A stretch of 64,000 bases of DNA from Absidia repens (Eukaryota > Mucoromycota > Mucoromycetes > Mucorales > Cunninghamellaceae): the NCBI GenBank assembly GCA_002105175.1, contig MCGE01000044.1, positions 124,001 to 188,000 of the forward strand. Reading direction: 5' to 3'. Position 1 is the stretch's first letter. The number at the start of each line of letters is the position of its first letter. This document shows, piece after piece, positions 1 to 11,693 of this stretch. Position numbers and translations under genes: made by a program. The notes under the pieces are model-generated. The model saw only the letters and a list, made by a program, of their open reading frames with translations, did not search any database and had not been told where the DNA came from.

Positions 1-574
1 TTCTTTCCTTCATCGTTGTGATCTCATTGGGGTGGTGGTAATCTTATTTAGGGCGGTGCGATACATAAAAAAAGAGAAACAAGAAAGAAAAGAAAAAGAT
101 GTAAAAGAGATTCAATAGTATGTGGCAAGTTGCAAAAATCATACTCCGAAAAACGTATGACCTGCATAAATGTGTAAGCCCCACCCAACCGTAGCATAAA
201 AAAAAGATGGGTTTGCATGATAAAATGTTAATACTTCACTATGCATACATAAGGACAAAAAAAAAAGAGATTGTATTGGTAACTTCTCATCTTTTTTATA
301 TGTATGTTCTACTATCCCTTTCAACTCTTCCTTTCCAAAGGTAAACAAACCGTAAATTCCCTCCATAGACTACAAATATTTTTTGATGACTCATGACAAA
401 ACATTGATTGATATATTGATATATGGCTTTTTATTCATGGGATAAAAAAAAGTGTTGTCATGGTAGTGAATATAACTAAATTAAACTACGAGGAAACTAA
501 AACGAAAATTCTATATAACTAAAGCACCAATATCACTGTAAACACCCATCGACAGTCCTAACCCCATCTAAATT
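1..574. other. Left-edge non-coding stretch
   Basis: AT-rich sequence between the window edge and the 3' end of the NFU1 gene. Apart from A-rich runs I see no frame with splice signals, codon bias or a recognisable product. A 75-codon open frame on the minus strand (139-366) has no family resemblance. It probably holds the 3' UTR of NFU1 near 480-574. Confidence 0.5.
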
Positions 575-1469
575 TCAATCCTTGTCGCCAAGGCGTTGCT
601 CCAACTTGTCTAATTCCTGCAAGGCCACAGATTCGCTTTCATCAATGACTTGCTCGACGCTTTGGACTTCAGGGATATAGTGCATCAGCATGTTTTCGAT
701 ACCATTCTTCAACGTGATGGTGGAGCTGGAGCAACCACGGCAACTTCCCTTGAGCTTGAGCTTGACAATGCCTTCATCAAATCCACAAAATTCAATATCC
801 CCGCCATCTTCCTGGATCGCTGGCCGGATGCGAGTATCTAAAAGTTCCTTGATCATTTGCACTTCTTCGGAATCGTCAGGGTGGATGGCCGTGTCGCTGG
901 CTAAGAGATCATTTTCGTCGTACATGATAGGCTGTCCCGAAGCAAAATGGTCCATGATCGCGGCGTAAATGTCGGGTTTCATCAATGACCATTCGTTTTG
1001 ATTATCCTTGCTGATCGTGATGAAATCAGGTCCAAAGAAGACACCGCTCACACCATCAATTTGGAAAAGCGTCTTGGCTAAGGGTGATTGCATCGACGCT
1101 CGGATATCCAGAAATTCTGCTGTGCCTCTTTCCAAGACTTGCGCCCCAGGAATGAACTTGAGACTGTCGTCATTGGGTGTAGGTTCCGTTTGAATAAACA
1201 TGGTGCGTACTACAAAGAGGGTTTAAAAACAAATTGTTATTATTATTATTTGGCTCGATCAAAATAATGTGGGGAGGGAAGAGGGGTTACTTACCTTGAT
1301 TCATACCGAGAGGGGAGAAGCGTTTCATTTTCATTGATTGGTAAGCCATAGTGGGAGAAGCTGTGAAAGTGAGAGGTCGGGTCATTAAGGTCCGTTTTTG
1401 AGTAATAGAGAGAGTGCGTAAAGCAGGACGAGTAGCCCTAAGCATAGCACTAGTGAATCGATTGGCCAT
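575..1469 (-). CDS. NFU1: Mitochondrial iron-sulfur scaffold/carrier Nfu1
   Basis: Two exons, 1469-1295 and 1209-575 (donor GTAAGT, acceptor TAG), giving 269 residues. The first exon encodes an Arg/Ser/Thr-rich, acid-poor N terminus typical of a mitochondrial presequence. Next comes the Nfu N-terminal domain (motif [15 protein letters not shown]), and then the C-terminal NifU-like domain with the cluster-binding CxxC in [18 protein letters not shown]. Family knowledge: Nfu1 carries [4Fe-4S] clusters to lipoyl synthase and respiratory enzymes in the matrix. The intron phase was checked: G|TA completes a codon and the frame enters the second exon without a stop. Length matches the family (about 250-270 aa). 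No oddities seen. Confidence 0.95.
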
Positions 1470-1964
1470 TGTAAGACGAATAAATAAAAAAGAGGAGGGA
1501 GTGTATGGAAGATAAAGAATATAATAAGAGAGAAAAAAAAAAAATAGGTTCCCCTCACTTTTTTTTCTTGAAGCCCTGCTTGTCAGCTTTTTAAATCCCG
1601 TCTTGCCCCGTCACGCTGAAATGAAATCATGGTAGTAACTTCTTTTGGATGAAGAATTTAAGGCGAATTATTTTTCAAACGATATTAACTCTATTACACT
1701 GCATGGTAAGGATACACTACAAGAAGACAACGTATATTTATAAAATCACCTACCTTTTGAAAATAAAACTTGATTAATCTGATTTAAACGCAAGTAAAAC
1801 AGAAGATAGGGCGCAGCTCCATAAGAACATAAACGAGAATTGGGTCCCATAGCAGTGCTAAGGATAATTGTTTTACTTGACAATAAAGCATTTGACCACA
1901 TAATGACGGTGAATGTGAAAGGGAGCAAGGTTACGTGGTTGGGTTTTTATCGATATGTAAGTCT
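1470..1964. other. NFU1 upstream region
   Basis: Promoter side of NFU1. Contains an A-rich run near 1532-1546 and AT-rich sequence. A 60-codon minus-strand frame at 1746-1928 has no recognisable features. No clear TATA box seen. Confidence 0.4.
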
Positions 1965-2895
1965 TGGGCATTTGAAGGCGAGGAATTGCCAGTCGCCTCA
2001 TAATATTTAAGCCCCGTCCACGTGAATATTATTTTCTTCTATTTCATTTCTTCCCTCGCTTTCTTTTCTTTCTTCACCAATTCAACTTCTTTGAGGTTAT
2101 GATGATCTTGGTTGGTGTTAGGACTAGTTTAGAAAGGTTTTCAGCCCAGGGATTACAAGATGCATGGGGAAACCCTTTCACTTTGGATTCATTATTTGGG
2201 AACACCATTAGCTGGCTTATTGGAACCGTCATTAGCTTAGTTTAGTATTGGTTTCTCCATAGTTTATATATACATCTGAATAAAATATGTCTCTTTTTCC
2301 TTGCTGCAATGAAAAATGTTTCAGTAGTATCTCTCATATCTTGTGTGTAATAAACCCTTTTTTACTGTCATCACGCCTTTTGTTTAGCGATGATTGTTTT
2401 TGTAATTCGATAACAGATGCTCCTCAAATCTTTCTCCTGCGTTGTACAGTTCTACTAACTCCCATATTGCGATCGTCTCTTTAGATTAGTGCTGACTATC
2501 CCTCAGCTCTTACATTACTTCCCCTCATTATTTCGCTAATGGGCCCACCATTCCATCAGTCCCTTGTTGCGTACAATGAGTGTCCGCCCTCTCGTTCTTA
2601 GTTTTAGTATGCCCCAATACGCTTCAATAAAATACGTCTTTTTATTAATTAATTAACCATCCTCCATATATGAAGAATGTTGCTATTGCAGCTGTTTTCT
2701 GAGTGTCCTACCAAACATCTGCTTTCTAGTTCGCCCGCTATGATTACTTTCCTCCCCTTTAAAGATCTAGGGACTAGATAACAGCCTTAGATCATTTTAT
2801 ATGAAACGTCGCCCTAATTCCCCCATTCATATTAGTTACCCTATGCGGTGCCGCCAGCGTAACCCTACTAGACTGGACATGTTGTATATATCCAA

Positions 2896-2927
<32 letters not shown>
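1965..2927 (+). repeat. Dispersed intergenic element, copy 1
   Basis: One of six related copies of about 1 kb in this window. From 5' to 3' it carries a GCATTTGAA-like block (about 1970), a GTCCACGTG box (about 2015), the conserved core GGGATTACAAGATGCATGGG (2150-2169), AATAAAATATGTC (about 2280), a second AATAAAATACGTC (about 2628), a TTGCTATTGCAGCTGTTTT block (about 2680) and a terminal T tract (2898-2927). All blocks recur in the same order in the other copies. The core also lies in a 48-codon open frame (2099-2245). The nature of the element (solo LTR, SINE/LINE relative or non-coding RNA gene) is not decided by the sequence. Boundaries are approximate. Confidence 0.8.
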
Positions 2928-2929
<2 letters not shown>

Positions 2930-3024
2930 ATCGTCCTTCATAACTCCAAACCATTCATCTCACTACAACGATTGCTATATATCCAAATCCACTATAGTAG
3001 CTAAATGGTGCCAAACCCTTTTTT

Positions 3025-3062
<38 letters not shown>
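2898..3062. repeat. Opposed poly-T and poly-A tracts
   Basis: About 30 T (2898-2927) and about 37 A (3026-3062) lie 98 bp apart. On one strand they are complementary and could fold back. The T tract is the apparent 3' end of the dispersed element; the A tract lies outside it. Confidence 0.8.
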
Positions 3063-3066
<4 letters not shown>

Positions 3067-3269
3067 AAAAAATTAACACAATAATCAATGATCACGAGTA
3101 GAATAATAATAAAAAGGAGGGTATACAAGTTTATTAATGATGATGATGATATATTAAAATAAGAATAATAATAAGGAAGGCCAAAGTCTAAGGAGTTGTA
3201 TCTAAAGATAATAATAAAAGTAATAATAAAAATAATAATAATAAAATAGATAAAGGTGGTATAACACTA

Positions 3270-4930
3270 CTAATAAAAACAGGCCCAAGCATTACCGAAG
3301 GAGGAGACCGAGTGAGGCATAGGAGGCAAGACCTTGATAGACGGAGTGGCTAATTGTTGATTCGAAAAATCCCAGTAGCAGAGTTGATTTTGTCTTGAGC
3401 CATTTCCCCTGATTTCCACGCAAGCAAATACATGGGCAGCATTCGGGCTCACTTTGATATCAGTGATAGATGCAGCTGTGTCGGAAGAAAGTGGAGGGAC
3501 TAGTCGATAGGTCAGTTTACCAGTATGTAAATCCCAGACATCCACGCATGATCTTGTCATTGTTTGTTGTTGCTGTTGCGTCGCCTCTAGTGATGAAAAA
3601 TACCGTGATAATTGATATGGTGTTGCCGCAGTAGGTGGCGGTGCCGATTGTACAGAAGTGGATCCGTATGATGCTAATGTTGATGAAGTAGATAATGACG
3701 ATGATGTCGATAGTGATGAAGATGATGTCGATGCCGATGCCGATGATGAAGATATTGATGATGATGATGATGATGACGCATCTTTTATTTTCGTTGTTGA
3801 TGGATAGATAGGGACTTGATGCTGATTGGATTGCCTGATTTCACCTTTTGTCAGTAAATAGAAAGGGGTCAAGCATAGACGGGTGAATGCTACATCTTGA
3901 GGTTCTGTTTTCAATTCATAGACCAAAGAGCCAGTCAGTAAAGAGAAGATGAGAACTGGACCAGAAGCATCAGGTGCACATACGATCAAATGGCCATTCA
4001 ATGCCAATTCCCCCACCCCTTGAAACCAGTCATGTTGGTCCGATAGGTAGGATGAGATATCAATGGAGCCACGTTGATTCGTACCATCCAAATCCCATAC
4101 ACGAATCATACTATCCGCACCACCACTAATCACCACTAATATTTTTTAAAAAAAAGGACACGAGTCAACATGTGGTCATAATGCCTACGTTTATGCTTGG
4201 CCAAATTCTTACCTTGATCATTCATACTAACACATAATACTCGACATCGGTGTCCTTGCCAAGTTCTTGCTTTGCAGCGCTGTTGTTCGTTCCAGAGAGA
4301 GACTGTACCATCCAAACCGCCAGTGACAATCCAATAAGAAGTAGGATCCGAATAGTGACACACAATACCGTGCAAGGCATCGTCTTCAAGATAAAAGAAA
4401 GACGAAGAGTCGACTCCGCCATCAGTACTATCGCCATATGAGCTTTGGACTATCATGGCTTGCTGACCTTGATTGTTGCCTTTATACATTGGATTGGATC
4501 GGACGACATGACCAGACTGTGTAATGGAGAGTGAAGTAAAAGAATAATATTCATGAGTTGTTCCCACTACTACACAAGGTAGACGACGACGATAAGGAGG
4601 AGACTGAGTATCAGATAAGAAGGATGCAGTACAATCACCTAAAGACCAGCGTTTTGTCACCCTATAGAGAGATTGCCAAAGAGCACCGGAAGAGGATGAA
4701 GAAAGCATGGCCGTCTCCACATGTTGAGGATCAGGAAAATCCAAAGACCAAAAACGACGCCGTATGCCTTTTTCAAAGTCCCGTTTACAACAAGGCGACC
4801 ATACTAAAGTATCGTAGTGATCAATAAGATGCTTCCACCGACGACATACTCGTTGACAAGTAGCTAAAGTGGGACCATCACAACAAGTCAAAATAGATAA
4901 AATGAGTTCAGTAGGGACTAGTGGAATCAT
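3270..4930 (-). CDS. F-box and WD40 repeat protein
   Basis: Exons 4930-4213 and 4135-3270 give 527 residues. The first ~50 residues form an F-box (PLVPTELILSIL, then CQRVCRRWKHLI), which in this family binds Skp1 in an SCF ubiquitin ligase. WD repeats follow from roughly residue 200 (WIVTGGLDGTVSLWN, then VISGGADSMIRVWDLDG directly across the splice junction), with further blades to the C terminus. A low-complexity Ser/Ala run sits between blades at about residues 355-400 and looks like a loop insertion. The intron phase is right: G|TG restores VISGG. The substrate is unknown; by architecture it is a substrate receptor. The exact ortholog (for example Met30/Grr1-type) cannot be named from the sequence alone. 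Confidence 0.85.
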
Positions 4931-5081
4931 TTAGACTAAAAAAAGTAGTAAACACAAAAGAAAAAAAAAAGAGTGTGGAAAAAAACAAAGGTATTATTTT
5001 ATTGGTCAGATGCAAAGAGTAGGAAACCCGCCGCCCTAGTTTTGCTTTTATTTCATTTCAAACCGCCATAGATATAATAGA

Positions 5082-5426
5082 CTATTTCTTTTTTTGGGGA
5101 CAACAAGTGCTAGACCCACCTTGTTCTAATAGCTTTTCACAGCAGTCCCTCAACGCTTTCATCGACTTTTGACACTTGGCTTCTTGGTAATCGTTACGCT
5201 GTAAGCAGTCTTGAATAGCACAAGCTATGCAGAAAAATATAATAGATATTAAAGAAGGGTAGACCACTGGTTTGTTTATTTAAATATTACCGAATTGTTG
5301 ACAAGGAGGAGGACCCTCTTTAGGTGGTGACTAGTGAATAGAGAAACAAGGTTGTTAAAAAAACAGCTGAGGATAACATATACAATTCATTTATTTACTT
5401 ACTTGTGATGACGGTGATGATGGCAT
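5082..5426 (-). CDS. CMC4: Twin CX9C mitochondrial protein Cmc4
   Basis: Three short exons (5426-5403, 5330-5291, 5224-5082) give 68 residues. The product carries two CX9C motifs: PCQQFACAIQDC and KCQKSMKALRDCC. Spacing and surrounding residues match the Cmc4 family, including YQEAKC between the two helices, and human CMC4 is also about 68 residues. Family knowledge: these proteins are imported into the mitochondrial intermembrane space and oxidised by Mia40. The first exon (MPSSPSSQ) and the 40-nt second exon are too short to stand out alone. They are supported by clean GT/AG sites and by phase (G|CT completes Ala). It is transcribed divergently from the neighbouring BOI-like gene. Confidence 0.88.
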
Positions 5427-5679
5427 GATAAATAAATAAGTGATAATAATAAAAGCTTGTGAAAGGAAAAGAAAGGTGGGACAGCCGCAAGTTAATGAAA
5501 TTATGTTATGGGTCTGTTGTGGCCAGTGTTCGAACCCTCATTAAATTTAAATCGCCGCTGATTTTCGATAAGCTATTTTTTTTTTCTTTTTCCCTTTTCT
5601 TCTTTCATATTCATATTATTTATATTTTTTTGTTTTATGCTTTATTGAAAAATTAAGCACCTATTATATATATCCACTG
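5427..5679. promoter_or_regulatory. Shared divergent promoter, CMC4 / BOI-like gene
   Basis: 253 bp separate the two start codons. The segment contains a T/C-rich stretch (about 5577-5605) just upstream of the plus-strand gene and no obvious TATA box for either. A bidirectional promoter is inferred from the arrangement only. Confidence 0.45.
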
Positions 5680-8600
5680 ATGGCAGAGCTTGAAACCGTG
5701 ATCGGTACACATAACTTTGAAGCACAAAACGGGGACGAACTATCATTTCAAATTAATGAAATAATCATTGTATTGGAAAAGGACGAAGGATATCAAGATG
5801 GTTGGTGGCAGGTAATAAAAAAAAAAAAACACAGTAAGTTATCTGCAACATATTGATACTAACTCAATATTTATATGCTGTAGGGACGAAATGCCCGTGG
5901 CGAAATAGGACTCTTCCCAATGAACTACACTGCACCAACCAAACCTCCAACTTTACACACTTTGGAAGACAAGATCGACTCCTTGGAAACAGCTGTCACT
6001 CAAATGCACTTGCCAAAAGAAAAAGGCGGCTTACCAACACCTTCTATTTCAACTTCATCACACCAATCAAGTCAACCTTTACCTCATCATATATCTTCTT
6101 CTTCGTCGACTTCTTCTATACAACCTTCAGCGACTTCCAGCACGCCAGCATCCTATCAAAAGAAACTGTCAAGCAAATATGTACACCAATCCGTCGCCAA
6201 CTCTTTACAGAATCCAGAATTACAAGCCTGCTTACCAGAAGATTGGTCTGTGGAACAGGTCGGTACCTGGTTAGGATTAATGGGATTCAGTGATATTGCT
6301 TCAACATTTCAAGGTAGGCGGCAAACTCTATTAGGTGGAATATTTTATAACTAATTCTTTACTGTTTTAGATCAAGAAATCACTGGTGATATATTATTGG
6401 AATTGAATGTGGATTCTCTTAAAGAATTGAATGTGGCAACATTTGGAAAACGATTCAAGATATACAATGCAATCAAGGTTCTCTCTGACGAAAACGTGGC
6501 GCGCAAAGAAGTACCTGATACAACAAGTGATAACAACAGCACACATCACTCCTCATCCCCTGCACAATCCATCACATCAACCCCAAGCAGTAGACCACCG
6601 CCTCCTCATATTCCCTACGCCGACGATGATCTTATTTCTGATTATAGTACTGTTATTCGTAACTCTACAACAACTACGCAAGTGGACCCATCAACAATAT
6701 CAACTTCTTCAGCTACTCTTACAACCACAAATGCTTCCGCTTCAACAGAACGAACAGATCCCCGTCGTATGTTTTCATTAGACTCTGCGCGACCCCTGAT
6801 GTCGATGGACACCCCTCAAACTTTCGGCGCCAATTCACCTCCATCTCGGTCGGCAACCCCTCTGAATAGAGCATTATCAACACAGCAACAATATCAACCC
6901 AACGATGGAACTGACCGAGTTATGGTAATATAAAAATAAATTAAGGGCTTATAAATGCATACTAACCCACAGCGTGATTATTTCCCCCCTTTAGAATCGA
7001 ATGAATCCAGGCCGATCGGTACACAATAGTATTACAAATACCCAATTTGGTGCAACAGCGACAACACAGGCGCCGAATTTATCACATAGTGCAACCGATC
7101 CTCAGCAGCATTCTCTTGGTCGCTCTTCGACTTTGCCTTCACACCATCATTCTCCTCTCACTGCTGCTGCCGCTTCTACTGTTAATCCTTCGTCTTCTAA
7201 TGGTGGAAACCGATCGTAAGTCAAGTAAAATATGAATATCTTTGAAACTCCGGTAGAATTGACTCGATCTCTTTGTACATTTTTAGTCGCTACAATTTTG
7301 TCCGCAATTCCTTTTTATCACCCGTCAAACCACAAACCGCTCTCCCAGTGGCTTCTCGTGCGTCGATGGATGGGATTGCCCAACGACTGGGCAATAACAA
7401 GGAAAATGTCTTACCAGATATGGAAGGTTGGCTGCATAAGCAAGGGGATAAGTACAAAACATGGAACAAACGGTGGTTCGTCTTGAAAGGATCCAATCTC
7501 TTTTACTTCAAGAGTCCAAAGGTAATATAAAAGAAAGAAAGAAAAATGAATCATTTGATAATTGAATTGACAATATCGTTTTTTTTTCTAGGATATACGG
7601 ATGAAAGGCATTATCAACTTACGTGGTTATCGAATTGTGACGGATGAAACTATCCATGCTGGCAAATTTTGCTTCCGGGCTCAACATGATCGCGAACGCA
7701 CCTTTTACTTTTATACTGACACGGAAAAGAGTATGAAGGAATGGATGAAACCTTTGATCAAAGCAACGATTACAAGAGACTTTACAGGTAAAATGTCTGC
7801 ACAAATAAAAAGGTACATCACCCTAGATACTCAACCAATGATTTATTTATTAGCGCCTGTGATGTCCTCAAGTACCATACCAACTGTGTCTCTGGATGCT
7901 GCAAGACGCATGCGACCTCGACCTCCTTCTACGGTGTACGGACCGGATGCTGACCCTGAAAGACCAAGCTCTCCTTCCTTGTACGATTCACGACCCTTCT
8001 CCTTGACATATACGAACCAGGCTGAACCCATCATGCGAATGTCGATGTCTGATGAAACGAGCGATATGTTTTCATTGAATAATCAGACACAAGAATCGGG
8101 ACTTGTACGCAGGGAACCACCGGCACCACCTATCCGATCACTCTCTTCTTCTGCTTCATCCATGGAAACATCTTCGTTATATCAAGATTCTGGATTCAAC
8201 GCAAATACTCACCGACAGCAACAACCACAACAACAGCAATCATCCGCTATGTTTTATCATGATGAAGACGAAGATTTGATTGATCCCCATCAACGATCAC
8301 CTTCACAACAAACAAACTTGAACATCGATCCAGTATCTCCACTTCTTCATCACAATCATATAAACAACACCACAAACGATAAGGACTGTAACAATCGTTC
8401 ACCGGTCGATACTCACCAAATACACCCACCTCCTGTTCCACCATCATCATCGTCGTCGTCGTCATCAGGCTCATCGTCCACTTCACCCCGCCAACGTCAA
8501 CAACAACAACAACGTCATCAACCATATCCTTACCATGATCGTATTGAGGAACAAAAAGAAGAAGAGGAAGATGAAGATGTTGACAACAACAAAGCACATC

Positions 8601-9191
8601 AACAACCATTATTATCGTCACCATCATCTTCAACCACTGTACAACATCAAGACAGAAACAATGGCGATACCGGTGAACGACATTCTTGGCAATGGGATGC
8701 TGCAGATTATGTAGATTGGATGAACCAACATATGGATCAACGCAAAATCAACCATGTGACCGATATACGGACAGGGGAACCCTTGGTGGAGCTTTTGGAA
8801 GGTATCAGTGGGAAACAAGTCCGACGACCAGCAACAACAGCACGTGTGGGTTCAGGACCATTGACAAGTATGCAAATGTTGGACAATATTGTCGCTGGAT
8901 TCAAGTTTATGGGTCGTGAAGGTGTAGTAGTGGATGGACGATACAATATCAAAGGTATAAAAAGAAATAACCCTCCCCTCCCCCTATTGGAATCACATTC
9001 AAATTGACCAACAACTGGTTCATTTTTCTTATATAGATATTTTTAGTGGCAATGAAACCAAGATCATGGAAATGCTTCGTACAATCAAAGAATGGGCTGA
9101 TCAACTTCATCCATCCACTGATAAAATGGCCAGTGGCGGTACGTTTGGTGAAGAAGAGCAAGGGAAATTGAAAGCGCTGGATGAATCTTGA
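5680..9191 (+). CDS. BOI1/2-like polarity protein: SH3-SAM-PH plus C-terminal CH-like domain
   Basis: Eight exons: 5680-5811, 5884-6313, 6371-6924, 6995-7215, 7287-7521, 7592-7787, 7854-8954, 9037-9191; 1007 residues. Domains: SH3 at about 5-60 (ALYDY-equivalent GTHNFEAQNGDELSF, then GLFPMNYT); SAM at about 161-226 (DWSVEQVGTWLGLMGFSD); PH at about 490-588 (EGWLHKQGDKYKTWNKRWF, ending with a Trp helix, KEWMKPL). A long Ser/Gln/His/Asp-rich linker follows. At about 868-990 there is a calponin-homology-like block (ADYVDWMNQHM, then GEPLVELLEGISGK). Ascomycete Boi1/2 have SH3, SAM and PH and act at polarised growth sites with Cdc42; the CH-like tail is extra. The 66-nt intron 7788-7853 is in frame and stop-free, so a retained-intron isoform is possible. 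A polyadenylation signal (CAATAAAAG) lies near 9472. Confidence 0.9.
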
Positions 9192-10367
9192 TTTGGACTA
9201 CCCTGAATTTATTAATTATCATACTATATTACAATTATTGTTATTACTTCTACTACTACTATTACTACTACTACTATTACTATTATTATTATTGGTTTTG
9301 TTATACTTCTTCATCATCATTTACTACTTTACCCCTCTATTTCTATTACTTTATTATTACTATACTCTCTACCACTTCCATCGCCCGTCCCGCACCCATT
9401 TTACTCCCCGTATTGTATGATCTTTTTTTTTTTCTCCATTAACAATTCATTCATTTTACATACACTCACTCAATAAAAGACAACCCCATTTCATCACTCT
9501 TGTATTTTGTGCTGCTACTTTTATTACTTATGACTGATTATTTAGTGTCCTTTGTGTATATGTATGCATCATTGTAGAAAACCTGGTCCATCAAACTAAT
9601 GTATACAGGAATTCTCTTTTTCATGCCTGGCATCATAATCGAGAGATTGCATGATCACATCCCTTTCGTTCCCCCCCCCAACAATAAACGAAAAAGCATC
9701 TAATATAGAATAAAATTATAAATTTTTATTGTAAATGAATGACAACAATAATGTATGACAGATAAAAAGATTATGAAAGAATGAATGGTATGAATTTTTT
9801 TATTTTAGAAAAGGCACACTGTCTAAACTAGGCAAGTAAGATTAAAGAAGGCAATGACTGGGACCATCCTTAATGCTGGTAACCTGCCTCCCCAAATTCG
9901 AAGAATCGAATCAGTCGACTTTTTTTTTTCTTTCTCCTTGTTGTATTTTTGAGCATTAAACTATCCAAATAATAGCTTGTTACCTAACCACAAACCATGA
10001 AGAACGTAGTACGTCGAACACCGAAGTATCAACGAGTCAGCATCAAATCATGTCTCTGTACCATGTCCATTGAAAGACGATGACTTGTTTTGTTTGAGAT
10101 AGTATTTGAACTCTATAAACACAATAAAAGTAGTATTGCATAATTTAGTTCCCGCCAAAATGCATCCATGCTAAAAAAAAAAAAAAAAAAAAAGAGCAGA
10201 CAGGTAAATGATTCATGAGAATGGGTCGAAAAGAGTTGGATTGATACATCAGTATGTATTCTTTATTTTAATCAAAACAGATAGAAAAAAATAGCTATTA
10301 AGGACTAAAAAAAAAAAAAAAAAAAATAACACTACAAACAAATCACTAACAACTAAATAGGCAAAAA
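9192..10367. other. Convergent intergenic region with 3' UTRs
   Basis: Lies between the 3' ends of the BOI-like gene and FRG1. The first part is a TAC/TAT-rich microsatellite (about 9240-9360), then AATAAA-type signals (about 9472). A homopolymer A run occurs at 10172-10192 and another near 10307-10325. No supportable gene. Confidence 0.5.
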
Positions 10368-11493
10368 CTATTTACAATATCTATCGGCTTTCATCAATGC
10401 TCTGCGATCCAGCATGGCTTCATTGATTCGTCCATCTGATTTGGCTTTCTTCAATCGTTTCGTATCTTCTCGAGTCATATGTAGTTTTCCACCGCCCCAA
10501 GATTGATTTTTCTTACTATCAACAATAATAAAGAATTAGGGTATACAGATATCTTCTCTCTGTTAATCATTTCACTTACACATTGTCCAATTCAGCTTGA
10601 TCTGCATTGAACTTGGCCTTTTTTTCTTTTCTTCGTTTATTTTTGAATCTTGCTTGACAAAACACCCGAAAAGTTTCACAAAAACCAATATCTTCAGCAT
10701 CTGTTCGTATTTTGAATCCTGTATAGAAAAAAAGAAAGAAAAAAAAGAAAGAAAGAGTTGTGTCAAAAAAAAAAAAAAAAACAAGGTAAAACATGGTATA
10801 CATATCTACTCTTTTACCCCCATTTGCTACTTGATCCACCATCATGAATTTCCCATAGGTATTTTGGAAAGCCACACCAGCTTCCGTAATGACAGGTTCC
10901 CATTCTTCCAATCCGCTGATGGCTTCTCGATCACATTGCGTCATGCCGACTTTGTCACTGCTGAGATACTTGCTGCGATAAGATTTGAAGGTGAACCGTG
11001 TGGTGGAGCCTAATAACCGAGAGCCAACAAATACCTGGTTGACAATCATGGGTTCATCGGGGGAGACATCGTCGGGTAAAGGGTAGGCTAAGAATCGATC
11101 GTTTTCGTCGACGGTTAAACATATCGTAGGATCAGACGGATGAGTGATGAAGATAGGTCCAACGAAATCGTCCAAAGCATCCACACGAACCCAACCTAAG
11201 TTAAGTTTTTGAATATGTGTGGGAAATTAAGAAAAATAACGAAGGTAGGATGAGTTTTCTTCTGGGTTTTTTTCTTTTATTTTTATTGTATGTAGTGTAC
11301 TTTTACCATCTTCAGATAATTGTGCTTGATCGCGGTCTTCGTCATCACGATGCTTTCTCTTCTTTTTCCTACCATTTAAAAAAAAAGCATCAACAAGAGG
11401 ATCCAAAGTAATATGTAGGGTATCCATAACTTACTTTTCTTTCTTTTCGCCCTTGAACAATAATTTGCCCTTCTTTGGAGGTTTATCAGCCAT
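10368..11493 (-). CDS. FRG1: FRG1 homolog, nuclear actin-bundling/RNA-associated protein
   Basis: Five exons (11493-11435, 11368-11307, 11195-10818, 10718-10580, 10515-10368) give 261 residues, against 258 for human FRG1. The N terminus is Lys-rich (KKGKLLFKGEKKEK, then KKKKRKHRDDE), a likely nuclear/nucleolar signal. A beta-trefoil fascin-like core follows (residues ~40-190, with YRSKYLSSDKVG, EEWEPV and YGKFMMVD). The C terminus (TREDTKRLKKAKSDG, then LLDRRA-type MLDRRALMKADRYCK) is the hallmark tail of the family. Every junction restores the reading frame. Family knowledge: FRG1 is tied to pre-mRNA processing and actin bundling. It is divergent from RPL24, with 200 bp between starts. Confidence 0.95.
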
Positions 11494-11693
11494 GAGAGAA
11501 AGAAGATGGAAGGCAAATAGGATGGGAGATTTTGACGGGGAAAAATAAAGCGAAAAAAGAAAAAAACAAATTTAAATGCCGCCATTAGTCGGGCGTATGT
11601 GATCCTCACCCCGGGTTCAAAATTCTTATGGCCCGTAGCCCAATTATTGAAATCTTTCTTTTTTTTCCTCCTCTCCCTATAATCCACTGAAAG
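11494..11693. promoter_or_regulatory. Shared divergent promoter, FRG1 / RPL24
   Basis: 200 bp between the two ATGs. Contains a GC-richer core (about 11610-11640) and a T/C-rich stretch (11655-11680) immediately 5' of RPL24, as is common upstream of fungal ribosomal protein starts. No consensus TATA box seen. Confidence 0.45.

Noticed and set aside
5520..5545. Reverse-strand GGGTTCGAACAC resembling a B box
   Set aside because: No A box or cloverleaf can be built on the appropriate side.
8247..8633. 128-codon minus-strand frame
   Set aside because: Antisense of the Gln/His/Ser-rich linker of the BOI-like protein; low-complexity artefact.
11595..11640. Possible tRNA B box (GGGTTCAAAATTC) in the FRG1/RPL24 promoter
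   Set aside because: Fails the GGTTCRANNCC consensus at the last positions and no acceptor or anticodon arm can be folded around it.
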